DNA of 63,019 bases from Hominenteromicrobium sp900549945 (lineage in GTDB: Bacteria; Bacillota; Clostridia; Oscillospirales; Acutalibacteraceae): the NCBI GenBank assembly GCA_902472305.1, contig CABRNK010000017.1, forward strand, positions 1-63,019, given 5' to 3'. The position numbers and the translations under genes were made by a program. Shown here in pieces: positions 32,662 through 42,025 of the stretch. The notes under the pieces are model-generated. The model was not told where the DNA came from. It saw only the letters and a list, made by a program, of their open reading frames with translations, and made no database searches. Position 1 is the stretch's first letter, and each line of letters begins with the position of its first letter.

Positions 32662-34653
32662 GTGCGTTTATGTTCTTTAAAGACAACCTTTTCCAAGATG
32701 ATCGTCTCCTATCTCATGGTTCTGGTGGTTCCGCTGATTTTTGGCATTTCGCTCTATGCGACGACGCTCGGCATTACGAGGCGAAATGTTGAGGAAGCGA
32801 ATTTGTCTGTTTTGAATAACGTGCGGGACAGCGTGAACATCAGCCTTTCGGGCATCAGCAGCATGATGCGCGCTTTGCTGAGCGACGGCAATATTACGGC
32901 ACTGTCGAACAAAGACCAGTATGCGGCCGAGGATTATAAGGCGATGGATGAGATCCAGAGCACCCTCTCTATGTCACTGCTTTCGAACGCTTATATCGAC
33001 GACATCCTCATCTACTTCCACAAGGCGGATTTTATTTTGAGCAGCAAAAGCTACTTGGGCCGGCTCGGGAGCATGTCGGGGTATTCCTCTACGGTCGGGC
33101 TGGATGTCACGGATTTTGCGGAGCAGATCGGCGGCGCCGAGGCCTACAGCCTCCGTCTGGTGGCTTCCAATCACGGCACGGCGGCGTTTATCACCGCCCC
33201 CGGCACCTCGATCAGCGGGAAAAATAACGTCGTTTCAGTTTTGGTGCGCCTGAAAACCGGACTGCTTGAGGAGATGATCGTTTCGGACGACTGCCGCACC
33301 TTCCTTGTGGACGCCTCCGGCAATACGTTTTCAGGCGAGGCGGGCGTCCGGCTTTCAGGGGAGAGCGGCGCATGGACGCTGGAAAGGACGCAGAGTGCGG
33401 CGGAAAACAGCCGGTGCATCGAAACGGAGGATACGGTTTTTCAGATCCGCTACGTCCGGTTCGTCCCGGCAGAGATCTATTACAGGAGCTTTTCTACGGT
33501 ATGCCTGCTGTTCTTTGCGTTTTTGGCGCTGTGCCTCGGCGGCGGGCTTCCGCTCGCCGTTTCCACCGCCCGAAGAAGCTACCACCCCGTGCGGGAGATC
33601 CTGTCGCTGATCCCCCAGCCGGGCGACGATCAGGATTCGGATGATTACATGGTCATTCGATCCTCTCTGACCGGACTGCTTCAAAAAACCGAGGACTATG
33701 AGGTGGAGCGCGACAACCGGGCTCTGGCGCTGCGGAGCTATCTGCTATTTCGCCTTTTGAACCCTTCGGATTTGCAGGAGGCCGATTTTCTGGAGGTATG
33801 CCGGAAATGTGAGATTACCTTTGAAAACACCAGCTTTCTGCTCATAGGGTTTTCCGTGGAAAACGGCAGCAATCTCTTTTTCAAGCAGAATGAAAGCGTC
33901 GACGAGGGCGTGTCCAATTTCCTCGTGGTGGCGATCACCAATGTTCTCCGCACCGCTTTCACGGGGGACTACAAATTTTTCACGGCGGCGTATAAGGGCG
34001 TTTACTACGCGGTCGTCAATGTAAATTCCAGACTGGATAAAGAGGTGGTGCTGGATGAGATCAAGAAAAGCTGCCTGCTGGCGGCCGGTCGGCTCGACGC
34101 CGATTTCCGGGCTATCGTTTCGATAGCGGTCAGCAATGTCCACACCGGTTACCTGAAGATCCGCCGCTGCTATGAGGAGGTGGAGGAGGTGCTCCGGCAG
34201 CAAAACGCCCTGAAGCATTCCGCCTATGTGACGCAGCACCGGGAGCTGGCGCTCATCAAGCAAAAGGCGGAGGCCGGTGCTTCGCCGCGCGCTGCGGCGC
34301 CGAACCCCAAAAAGGACGGGAAAAAATGGGTGAATGTCGAGGAGATCAAGGCGTATATCGACAGCCACTACACGGCGCCGGATCTGACGGTGGGGGCGCT
34401 CTCCGACCGGTTCCATATGACGGCGGCGAACCTCTCGCTCCTGTTCAAGCGGAAGCTGGGTGTTTCCCCGCTGGAATACATCCAGATCAAGCGGGTCAGC
34501 GAGGCAAAATGCCTTTTAGAAGCCACGCAGATGAAGGTTTCGGATATTGCCAAGAGCGTGGGCTACTATGACTCGCGCCCGCTCATCCGGGCTTTTCGGC
34601 GGATAGAGGGGGTCAATCCCGCGGAGTACCGCGATCAGAAAAAGAATGTGTAA
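32662..34653 (+). CDS. YesN-like membrane-sensor AraC-family regulator, 663 aa
   Basis: Membrane segments at about 12-35 and 278-300 flank a roughly 240-residue extracellular sensor (Cache-like; VRDSVNISLSGISSMMRALL). A cytosolic linker follows, then two AraC helix-turn-helix motifs at the C-terminus (DLTVGALSDRFHMTAANLSLLFKRKLGVSP and the MKVSDIAKSVGYYDSRPLIRAFRR region are given here only as markers). The extracellular ligand is probably the compound imported by the transporter encoded next. I prefer the GTG at 32662, six bases after GGGAGGG; the ATG at 32656 touches that site. Likely activates the operon from 35087. Confidence 0.88.
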   Translation: MRLCSLKTTFSKMIVSYLMVLVVPLIFGISLYATTLGITRRNVEEANLSVLNNVRDSVNISLSGISSMMRALLSDGNITALSNKDQYAAEDYKAMDEIQSTLSMSLLSNAYIDDILIYFHKADFILSSKSYLGRLGSMSGYSSTVGLDVTDFAEQIGGAEAYSLRLVASNHGTAAFITAPGTSISGKNNVVSVLVRLKTGLLEEMIVSDDCRTFLVDASGNTFSGEAGVRLSGESGAWTLERTQSAAENSRCIETEDTVFQIRYVRFVPAEIYYRSFSTVCLLFFAFLALCLGGGLPLAVSTARRSYHPVREILSLIPQPGDDQDSDDYMVIRSSLTGLLQKTEDYEVERDNRALALRSYLLFRLLNPSDLQEADFLEVCRKCEITFENTSFLLIGFSVENGSNLFFKQNESVDEGVSNFLVVAITNVLRTAFTGDYKFFTAAYKGVYYAVVNVNSRLDKEVVLDEIKKSCLLAAGRLDADFRAIVSIAVSNVHTGYLKIRRCYEEVEEVLRQQNALKHSAYVTQHRELALIKQKAEAGASPRAAAPNPKKDGKKWVNVEEIKAYIDSHYTAPDLTVGALSDRFHMTAANLSLLFKRKLGVSPLEYIQIKRVSEAKCLLEATQMKVSDIAKSVGYYDSRPLIRAFRRIEGVNPAEYRDQKKNV

Positions 34654-35086
34654 GCGCTGTATCGATGGGCTTGCTTTCCATACGGGGAGCTGGCCCTCTT
34701 TTCTTTGTGCGCCGGGCCACAATTTAAAAGGGAAACCGCCGTTTTTTTATGAAGCCGTGCGCCCGCGCGCCGGTTTTTGTTAAATATTGACGCATTTTAT
34801 TCAAAATTTCCGCCCGATGCGTGCAAAACTGCACTTTACGGAATAACTTGGGTGGTTTGCATACATTAAATTCTGGCTATTTATTAAAACTGTGGAATAT
34901 GTTAGTGTGGGGACAGGCTGAAACGATTGATTTTCAAAATGTAAGCGAGCACAAATTGCAGGAAGGGAGGGGAAATGGGTTCGGCTGAGCCGGTTCGCCG
35001 GCAGGACAGTTTCTTTCGCTGAAAAAAGATGAAAGACGAAAGATGAAAAAATCCGACTGAGTTTTGAAAGGATGGGAGAAGTAACC
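34654..35086 (+). other. 433-base regulatory gap before the ABC importer
   Basis: No gene is visible. The AT-rich part from about 34780 holds a small palindrome (GTGCA-AAAC-TGCAC, 34821-34834) and a cre-like site. I cannot fix a -35/-10 pair. The ribosome binding site of the next gene (GGGAGA) ends it. A target for the adjacent AraC regulator is expected here. Confidence 0.5.
34939..34954 (+). promoter_or_regulatory. cre-like (CcpA) site
   Basis: ATGTAAGCGAGCACAA matches the cre consensus TGWNANCGNTNWCA at all but one fixed position. It lies about 130 bases before the solute-binding lipoprotein gene, consistent with carbon-catabolite control. Not tested genome-wide. Confidence 0.4.
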
Positions 35087-36724
35087 ATGAAAAAGTGCTT
35101 TCTGAAAATTTGCTGCGGCCTTCTTGCGCTTGCCGTGCTGGCCGGGTGCAGCAGCGCCCCGGGCGGCGCCTCCGGCGCGGATTCCAGCGCTGCCGGCACG
35201 TCGGAAAACAGCGCGGACATGAGCGGCGCAGAACCGCTTTCCGAGCAGACGCTGCCGATTTCCGATGAGAAGGTGACGCTCACCTACTGGAGGGTGTGGT
35301 CGAACGACTACACGCCCGATTTCAACGCATATCAGGTCAACGAGGAGATGGAGGAAAAGACCAATGTGAAAATTGAATTTACGACGGTGGCCTCATCCAT
35401 CGCAAAGGAAAAATTCGGTATTCTGCTGGCTTCGCAGGATCTGCCCGATATGATCGAGAACAATGTGGCGTATCCGGGCGGCGGCGAGAAGGCGATCAGC
35501 GACGGCGTCTACATCGATATGGCGCCCTATGTCGAGACCTATATGCCGAATTACCGCGCGCTGCGGGAATCGGACGAAACCGTGCGGAAGATGACGATCT
35601 CCGATACGGGCAAGATGTGGGGCATTTACCCCCTGTTCTGCGACAACGACAAGACGCTTTGCGCCGAGCCCTCGTGGATCGGCATGGTCATCCGGCAGGA
35701 CTGGCTCGACGATCTGAAGCTGGAGCAGCCCCATACGATTGACGAATGGCATACGGTTCTGACCGCGTTCAAAGAGGAAAAGGGCGCCGAAGCGCCGCTG
35801 CTGCTCTCGAAAACCGGCATAATGCCGTACGATTACTTCCTCTCGGCCTACGGCGTGAAATCCGAATTCTACAAGGACGGCGATACCGTGAAATACGGGC
35901 CGATCGAGGAGGGTTACCGGCAGTATTTGGAGCTGATGGCGCAGTGGTATGCCGAGGGTCTGGTGGACCAGAACTTTATCTCGAATGAAATCACGAGCAA
36001 TGCGCCGAAGGATTACATTGCCACGGGAAAATCCGGCGCCGCGACCTATTCCTGGGCCGGCACGGGAAACTACCTGTACGAGACGGGCAGCAGCACGGAT
36101 CCGGATATCAACTGGCAGCCGATTACGGGCCCCGTGCTGAAGGAGGGCGATACGTGTGAGGCCAGAAATGTCAGCTATATCGCAATTCAAACGCCGGTTT
36201 CAGTGACGACAGCCTGTGAATACCCGGAAATCGCCGCAAAATGGCTGGATTACCAGTACACGCAGGACGGCTTTATCGCAAACAGCTTCGGCGATTCGGA
36301 ATGCTACACGGTGGATGACGGCGGAAACTACGCGTTTACCGACAAGATTATGAACGGCGAGCACGGGATCGACCCGCAGAACGAGCAGTTCTGCTACCGC
36401 CGCAAGGATTTCCCGGGGCTTGTGAGCTGGGAGGTCTATGATTTGACCAATCCCGCGGAGCGTCTGGCCGCAAGAGAGGTGTACGATTCCGACGGCACGG
36501 CGCTGGTGCTGCCCAAGATCGAGATGACGGACGCCGAGGGAGACGAGTACAACGCTTTGTATACGGATATCCAGACGTATGTGCAGGAGAAAACGGCGGG
36601 CTACATCATGGGCTCCGAGCCTCTGGACACGTACGGCGATTTTGTGGAGACGGTCAAGGGCATGAATATCGACCGCTGCATCGAGATCCAGCAGGCTGCG
36701 CTGGACCGCTACGACGCCAGATGA
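35087..36724 (+). CDS. ABC importer solute-binding lipoprotein, 545 aa
   Basis: A signal peptide ends in LAVLAGC (Cys21), followed by a Ser/Gly/Ala linker. The mature part (VTLTYWRVWSNDYTPDF, then DLPDMIENN) is a large family 1 solute-binding protein of the LplA/YtcQ type (500-550 residues). These usually bring oligosaccharides or other bulky solutes to LplB/LplC-type permeases. I start at the ATG at 35087; an earlier in-frame codon would put residues before the signal peptide. First gene of the importer operon. Confidence 0.92.
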   Translation: MKKCFLKICCGLLALAVLAGCSSAPGGASGADSSAAGTSENSADMSGAEPLSEQTLPISDEKVTLTYWRVWSNDYTPDFNAYQVNEEMEEKTNVKIEFTTVASSIAKEKFGILLASQDLPDMIENNVAYPGGGEKAISDGVYIDMAPYVETYMPNYRALRESDETVRKMTISDTGKMWGIYPLFCDNDKTLCAEPSWIGMVIRQDWLDDLKLEQPHTIDEWHTVLTAFKEEKGAEAPLLLSKTGIMPYDYFLSAYGVKSEFYKDGDTVKYGPIEEGYRQYLELMAQWYAEGLVDQNFISNEITSNAPKDYIATGKSGAATYSWAGTGNYLYETGSSTDPDINWQPITGPVLKEGDTCEARNVSYIAIQTPVSVTTACEYPEIAAKWLDYQYTQDGFIANSFGDSECYTVDDGGNYAFTDKIMNGEHGIDPQNEQFCYRRKDFPGLVSWEVYDLTNPAERLAAREVYDSDGTALVLPKIEMTDAEGDEYNALYTDIQTYVQEKTAGYIMGSEPLDTYGDFVETVKGMNIDRCIEIQQAALDRYDAR

Positions 36725-36759
36725 GCCGCAGAAAATAAAGATTTGGACAGGAGATCATC

Positions 36760-37674
36760 ATGAAATTATTGCGTAATATTTCTCTGGATTTCCGGCGGAA
36801 TAAGGTGATTTATTTCTTATGCGTTCCTATTGTCGCGTGGTATATCATCTTTCACTATATCCCAATGGGGGGAATCGTGATCTCCTTCCAAGATTATACC
36901 CCCGCATTGGGCCTTACCGGAAGCCCGTGGATCGGCCTCGACAACTTCACCCGCTTTTTCGGGGGCGAGTATGCGTTCAGGCTGATTCGGAACACCTTTA
37001 TGCTCAGCCTTCTAGACCTGATCTTCAATTTCCCGGCGCCGATCCTCTTCGCGCTGCTGCTAAATGAAATTCACAGCCGTGCCTTTCGCAGGACGATTCA
37101 GACCATCAGCTATATGCCGTATTTCGTCTCCATGGTGGTCATGTGCGGCATCATCGTCGATTTCACGCAGAGCGGCGGCCTGATTTCTGAAGCGGTTGCG
37201 CTCATAACGGGCGGCAGGGCCCAGAACCTGCTCGGCAACAAGGATTATTTCCGCACGATCTACACGGTGTCCAGCATCTGGCAGGGGCTTGGATACGGCA
37301 GTATTATCTATTTAGCGGCCTTATCCGGCGTGAATCAGGACCTGTACGAGGCGGCGCGCATCGACGGCGCGGGGCGGTGGAAGCAGACTATCCATGTGAC
37401 GCTGCCGTCAATCTCCAGCACGATCGTAATCATGTTCATCATGAAAATGGGGACGATGCTGTCGGTAGGCTCCGAAAAGGTGCTCCTGCTGTATTCTCCG
37501 GCGACGTATGAGACGGCGGATGTGATCAGCACATATGTCTACCGCAACGGCTTTGAAACGTACGATTACGGCTTCAGCACGGCGGTGGGGCTGTTCAACT
37601 CCGTGGTCAATACCGTATTTTTGGTTTCCGCAAACTTCCTGTGTAAGAAATACACAGAAACAAGCCTGTTTTAA
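36760..37674 (+). CDS. ABC importer permease, LplB/YteP-type, 304 aa
   Basis: Six membrane segments. The cytosolic EAA loop is NQDLYEAARIDGAGRWKQT, which contacts the ATPase. The N-terminal FHYIPMGGIVISFQDY is typical of this subgroup. No ATP-binding subunit is encoded nearby; importers of this class commonly borrow a shared MsmX-type ATPase. 35 bases separate it from the lipoprotein gene. Confidence 0.94.
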   Translation: MKLLRNISLDFRRNKVIYFLCVPIVAWYIIFHYIPMGGIVISFQDYTPALGLTGSPWIGLDNFTRFFGGEYAFRLIRNTFMLSLLDLIFNFPAPILFALLLNEIHSRAFRRTIQTISYMPYFVSMVVMCGIIVDFTQSGGLISEAVALITGGRAQNLLGNKDYFRTIYTVSSIWQGLGYGSIIYLAALSGVNQDLYEAARIDGAGRWKQTIHVTLPSISSTIVIMFIMKMGTMLSVGSEKVLLLYSPATYETADVISTYVYRNGFETYDYGFSTAVGLFNSVVNTVFLVSANFLCKKYTETSLF

Positions 37675-37686
37675 GGGGGTGTATCT

Positions 37687-38580
37687 ATGGTTGGAAAACG
37701 GACGCCGGGAAGAATCCTGTTCAGCGTATGCAACGTCTGCGTCATGGTCGTCATCGCGCTTTGCTGTATTATTCCCCTTTGGCATGTGGTCATCGCATCG
37801 ATCAGCGACCCGGGTATGGTGGAGGCGCATTCCGGCGTCATCCTCTGGCCGCTGGGCAAGCCCTCGATGAACGGATACCTGTATCTGGGGAAATACCCGA
37901 AGATATGGAGGGGCTATGCTCACACGATCGGCTACGTAGCGGCGCAGTGCCTGATCTCCTGCATACTGGTGCTGCTGGCCGGCTACGTTCTCTCCCGCAA
38001 GCGGTTCCGCTACCGCAATGTTATCTCGGGCTTTATCACCTTTACCATGCTGTTCAACGGCGGCATGATCCCCACCTATCTCGTGGTTCAAAAGCTGGGG
38101 CTCATCGATACATACGCGGCCATGCTGCTGCCGGGCGCCATGAGCGTGTTCAACATCATCATCATGAAAACCTCGATTGCCCAGATTCCGGACAGCTTGG
38201 AGGAATCCGCCCGAATGGACGGCGCGGGCGAGATGACGGTTCTGCTGCGCATCATTCTGCCTCTGTGCAAGGCGACGTTCGCCGTGATCATCCTCTTCAT
38301 AGCGGTGGGAAAATGGAACGAGTGGTTCTCGGCGCTGCTCTATTTGAATGACGAGAGCAAATACCCGCTGCAAATGGTGCTGCGCGATATTCTGATCAAC
38401 CTGACCACGATCAAGGCGGATCGGATCACCGGGGATATGGCAAACCAGCAGATGGAGCTCTACAAAGTGCTGATGCGTTACTGCTCGATCGTGGTGGCGA
38501 CGCTGCCGATCCTCTGCATCTACCCGTTCGTACAGAAGTATTTTGTCACGGGCGTGATGATCGGCTCCATTAAAGAATAG
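37687..38580 (+). CDS. ABC importer permease, LplC/YtcP-type, 297 aa
   Basis: Six membrane segments, with the EAA loop IPDSLEESARMDGAGEMTV and the C-terminal ending QKYFVTGVMIGSIKE that is characteristic of LplC/YtcP permeases. It follows the first permease by 12 bases with AAGGGGG as ribosome binding site. Together they form the heterodimeric channel. Confidence 0.95.
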   Translation: MVGKRTPGRILFSVCNVCVMVVIALCCIIPLWHVVIASISDPGMVEAHSGVILWPLGKPSMNGYLYLGKYPKIWRGYAHTIGYVAAQCLISCILVLLAGYVLSRKRFRYRNVISGFITFTMLFNGGMIPTYLVVQKLGLIDTYAAMLLPGAMSVFNIIIMKTSIAQIPDSLEESARMDGAGEMTVLLRIILPLCKATFAVIILFIAVGKWNEWFSALLYLNDESKYPLQMVLRDILINLTTIKADRITGDMANQQMELYKVLMRYCSIVVATLPILCIYPFVQKYFVTGVMIGSIKE

Positions 38581-38696
38581 CGCGCGGATCGAGCGGCGGG
38601 GCAGCGGCGCCAAGGGCATGCGCGCCCGCTCCCAGCCGTTTCGAAGGATCCGCGGTAAAACGGCAGGAGCTTTTATTTCCATTGGGAGGGACAAGG

Positions 38697-40007
38697 TTGA
38701 AACAGAAGGACAGAGAAAGGCTGCTCCGGGTGATCCGGCAGGAGATTTCACCGGCGCTCGGGTGTACGGAGCCGGTGGCGGCCGCCCTTTGTGCGGCGGG
38801 CGCGGCCTCCGTTTTGCCGGGCGCGCCGCAGCGCATAGCGCTGGAGGCCAGCGAGTACATCCTGAAAAACGCCATGAACGTCGGCATTCCCGGCACGGAT
38901 GCGGCGGGGCTGGAAGCGGCCTGCGCTTTAGGCGCCGCCGCGGCGGCGCCGGAAAAGGGGCTTTTGGTTTTGGAGGGCCTCACAGCCGCACAGAAAAGCC
39001 TTGCGGAAGCGCTGGCAGCGCAGGGCCGCATAACGGTCTCCAAGGCGGAGACCCGCGAAAAGGTATATCTGCGGGCGGTGGCGGAATGCGGCGTGCACCG
39101 GGGAGAAGCGGTCATATCCGGAAGCCACAGCCATTTTTCCAGTCTGCTGAGGGATGGGCGCGCCGTTCCCTTGGCGGAAACCGCGCTTGAAAGCGAGCGG
39201 ACGGCGGCCTCTGCCGAGGCGATGACGATCGCGGAGATCTGGGCCTTTATTCAGGAAACCGAGGAGGAAGAGCTGTGCTTTCTGGAGGAGGCAGCCGCCC
39301 TGAACAAGGCGGCTGCCGAGGAGGGGCTCACGGGCAGCTACGGCCTGCAGGTGGGGCGCAGCCTCCTCAGCGGGGCGTGGAACGAGCTGCTGGGGGCGGA
39401 CCTTGCCGGCCGGGCGGCCGCGGTCGCCGCGGCTGCGGCGGACGCGCGGATGTCCGGCTGTGAAAAGCCGGTGATGAGCGTGGCGGGCAGCGGCAATCAG
39501 GGGCTGACCGCGACCCTGCCGGTCATCGTGGTGGCAGAGCAGGGGCCGCAGGCGTTTCGGGAAAAAAAGCGCAGGGCGCTGGCGCTGAGCATTTTGGTCA
39601 CGGTGCATGCCAAGGCGTTTTTGGGGAAGCTCTCCGTGCTGTGCGGCTGCTCCATCGCGGCGGCGATCGGCGTGACCGCGGCCGTGGTTTACCTGTACGG
39701 CGGCACGCTGGAGCAGGCGGAACTTGGGATCAAGACGATGACGGCGGATATTTCCGGCATGATCTGCGACGGGGCAAAGCCGGGTTGCGCGCTGAAAATC
39801 GCCACGTCGGTGAGCGCGGCGATGCGTGCGGCGGCCATGGCGTGCATGAACCGCGGCGCCGGCGGGCACGACGGCATTGTGGAGCAGGATGTGGAGGCCA
39901 CACTGAAGAATTTGGGCGATCTCGGCACATTGGGAATGCGCGGCACAAACCGGGTGATTCTCGAGATGCTGCTGAAAAAGCAAAACGAAAAGGAGCGAGC
40001 TGTATGA
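38697..40007 (+). CDS. cysteine-desulfidase-type Fe-S enzyme (UPF0597/YhaM family), 436 aa
   Basis: The family fold is related to the alpha subunit of serine dehydratase and includes CdsB/CyuA, which splits L-cysteine to pyruvate, sulfide and ammonia. Matching blocks are SPALGCTEPVAAAL, MNVGIPGTD, GSGNQGLTATLPV, CGCSIAAAIG and GMICDGAKPGCALK; the Cys in the last two would hold the 4Fe-4S cluster. I start at TTG 38697, with GGGAGGG 6 bases upstream. Actual substrate could be Cys, Ser, or a derivative delivered by the operon. It overlaps the next gene by 4 bases. Confidence 0.88.
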   Translation: MKQKDRERLLRVIRQEISPALGCTEPVAAALCAAGAASVLPGAPQRIALEASEYILKNAMNVGIPGTDAAGLEAACALGAAAAAPEKGLLVLEGLTAAQKSLAEALAAQGRITVSKAETREKVYLRAVAECGVHRGEAVISGSHSHFSSLLRDGRAVPLAETALESERTAASAEAMTIAEIWAFIQETEEEELCFLEEAAALNKAAAEEGLTGSYGLQVGRSLLSGAWNELLGADLAGRAAAVAAAAADARMSGCEKPVMSVAGSGNQGLTATLPVIVVAEQGPQAFREKKRRALALSILVTVHAKAFLGKLSVLCGCSIAAAIGVTAAVVYLYGGTLEQAELGIKTMTADISGMICDGAKPGCALKIATSVSAAMRAAAMACMNRGAGGHDGIVEQDVEATLKNLGDLGTLGMRGTNRVILEMLLKKQNEKERAV

Positions 40008-40966
40008 ACAAAACAGAAAGAATGAAGGCTGTTTTCGAAAACCGGGAGCCGGACCGCGTTCCCGCCGGCTTTTGGTTTCACTACCCGGGGGAAATGCCGG
40101 CGGAGGAAAGGGCGCAGGCGCATGTGGATCTGTGCCGGAAAACGGGTGCGGACATCATCAAGGTGATGGACGACAATTTCGGCCGGTTTTTTACGCAGGG
40201 CATTCAGATCACGAAGCCCTCCGACTGGCGGAAAATCCGCCTGCCGGGAAAGGACTGCGCCCACTACCGCGGCATGACCGAGCTGATCGGGCGGATCCTC
40301 GAAAAGGCCGGCGGCGAGGCAATGGTGTTCCCCACGGTATGGAGCCCCTTCAAAATTGCCTCGTTCACGTATCTCTGCGCGGGCGGCACGGATCAGCAGT
40401 TCATGGCGCATTGCAGGGAAGATCCCGATTCCGTGCTGGAGGGCGTGAAGATCCTCGCCGATACCCTGCAGACGTGGACCCGGGATTATCTGGAGCTTGG
40501 CAGCAGCGGAATCTATTATTCCGGCCAGTTCAGCGAGCCGCAGCGGTTTGACGGCGAGACTTGGGAGAAGCTGGTCAAGCCCTCGGATCTGGCTGTGCTG
40601 GGCGTCACGAAGGAATTTGCGGAGAAGTACAACATCGTCCACATCTGCGGTGAGGTGGAATTTGGCTTCCAGTCCTCCCCGCGCCGCTATGCGGGGTATC
40701 CCGGCGATCTGTTTAACTGGGACGTTCACCGCACGGACCTGTCCCTTGAAGCGGGCAGAGCGGTGTTTCAAAAGCCGATTCTGGGCGGTCTGGACAACCA
40801 CGGCGTTCTCATCGAGGGCAGCCTCGAGGAGATCCGCGCGGAGACGGAGCGGATCATCCGCAGCATGGGAAAGCGCGGCTTTATGCTGGGCGCAGACTGT
40901 ACGGTTCCCGATTCTATCGATTGGGCCCGCCTGCGGGCGGCTGTGGAAGCGGCGGAGCAGGCTTAA
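40004..40966 (+). CDS. UroD-superfamily methyltransferase-like protein, 320 aa
   Basis: The fold family covers uroporphyrinogen decarboxylase and the zinc-dependent methyltransferases MtaA, MtbA and CmuA. Here VHICGEVEFG supplies His-x-Cys and GADCTVPDSIDW a later Cys, the zinc ligand set of the methyltransferases; true decarboxylases lack it. No heme genes are near. The chain is a little shorter than MtaA (about 340). A thiol or corrinoid methyl acceptor is plausible, but no corrinoid protein gene is present. Start ATG overlaps the previous stop, so the two are coupled. Confidence 0.8.
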   Translation: MNKTERMKAVFENREPDRVPAGFWFHYPGEMPAEERAQAHVDLCRKTGADIIKVMDDNFGRFFTQGIQITKPSDWRKIRLPGKDCAHYRGMTELIGRILEKAGGEAMVFPTVWSPFKIASFTYLCAGGTDQQFMAHCREDPDSVLEGVKILADTLQTWTRDYLELGSSGIYYSGQFSEPQRFDGETWEKLVKPSDLAVLGVTKEFAEKYNIVHICGEVEFGFQSSPRRYAGYPGDLFNWDVHRTDLSLEAGRAVFQKPILGGLDNHGVLIEGSLEEIRAETERIIRSMGKRGFMLGADCTVPDSIDWARLRAAVEAAEQA

Positions 40967-40981
40967 AAGGGGGCAGCGGCG

Positions 40982-41899
40982 GTGAAAGAAATTTTGATTG
41001 GCGGCGTGCTTCGTGCGCCGGCTGTCGCGCTGGGCTGCATGCGCATCGGCGCGCTCGATGAAAAGGCGGCGAATACCCTCCTGCAAACGGCGCTGGAAAA
41101 CGGCGTGAACTTCTTCGACCATGCGGATATTTACGGCGGCGGAGAATCGGAGCGCCTTTTCGCACGGGCTCTGCCCATGCAGCCGTCTCTGCGGGAAAAA
41201 GTCCTCATTCAGTCCAAATGCTCGATTTTGCCCGGCGTGGCCTACGACTGCTCGAAGGCGCACATTTTGAAATCGGTGGAGGGCAGTCTCAAGCGGCTGC
41301 ACACGGATTATCTGGATGTCCTGCTGCTGCACCGCCCGGATGCCCTCGCGGAGCCGGAGGAGGTGGCGGAGGCCTTCCGCGCGCTGCGGGAAAGCGGAAA
41401 GGTGCGGTATTTCGGCGTCAGCAACCACAATCCGGGCCAGATTGAGCTGCTGGAGCAGGCTCTGGGTGAAAAGCTGCTGATCGACCAGCTGCAAATGAGC
41501 GTTGCGCACTGCCCGCTCATCGATGCCGGGCTCAATGTGAATATCGAGAACGACCGGGCGGCGGACCGCGGCGGAGACATCCTCAACTACTGCATGCTGC
41601 ACAAAATGACCGTGCAGGCGTGGTCGCCTTTCCAATACGGCATGTTTCAGGGGACGTTCCTCGGGAACGAAAAATTCCCGGCGCTCAATGCCGAAATCAA
41701 CGCGCTTGCGGAAAAATACGGTGTGACGCCGAATGCCGTCGCCGTTGCGTGGCTTCTCCGCCATCCGGCGAAAATACAGGCCGTCGTGGGGACGACGAAC
41801 GCCCGGCGTCTGGAGGGGATCTGCAGGGCCGGTGCAGTCACGCTCACGCGGCAGGAATGGTACGGCCTCTATCTGGCGGCCGGGAAGGCGCTGCCGTAA
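40982..41899 (+). CDS. aldo/keto reductase (YdhF-like), 305 aa
   Basis: The catalytic tetrad is visible: Asp and Tyr in FDHADIYGGGESE, Lys in IQSKCS and His in LLLHRPD. The C-terminal AVVGTTNARRL binds NADP(H). The GTG start follows AAAAGGGGGCAG and lies 16 bases after the UroD-like gene, so it closes the operon before a strong terminator. It probably reduces a carbonyl product of the pathway. Confidence 0.93.
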   Translation: MKEILIGGVLRAPAVALGCMRIGALDEKAANTLLQTALENGVNFFDHADIYGGGESERLFARALPMQPSLREKVLIQSKCSILPGVAYDCSKAHILKSVEGSLKRLHTDYLDVLLLHRPDALAEPEEVAEAFRALRESGKVRYFGVSNHNPGQIELLEQALGEKLLIDQLQMSVAHCPLIDAGLNVNIENDRAADRGGDILNYCMLHKMTVQAWSPFQYGMFQGTFLGNEKFPALNAEINALAEKYGVTPNAVAVAWLLRHPAKIQAVVGTTNARRLEGICRAGAVTLTRQEWYGLYLAAGKALP

Positions 41900-41978
41900 T
41901 GGCTCCGAAAGCCAGCCCGAAAAGGGGAAGCGGAAGACCGGATAAGCGCAGCGCATTTTGATTTGCGTGCAAAAACGA

Positions 41979-42015
41979 ACCGCCCGCCGCGGGGATTTTC
42001 CTCGCGGCGGGCGGT
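41979..42015. terminator. bidirectional terminator ending the catabolic operon
   Basis: A 13-base GC-only stem (CCGCCCGCCGCGG with its complement, one bulge) is followed by TTTCTGTTTTCTT on the plus side. Convergent genes lie on both sides. Confidence 0.85.
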
Positions 42016-42025
42016 TTCTGTTTTC

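Noticed and set aside
36760..38580. Missing ATPase as evidence of a broken importer
   Set aside because: Lpl/Ytc-type importers commonly use a shared ATPase encoded elsewhere, and both permeases are intact.
40004..40966. True uroporphyrinogen decarboxylase (hemE)
   Set aside because: The protein carries methyltransferase-type zinc ligands, and no other heme genes are nearby.
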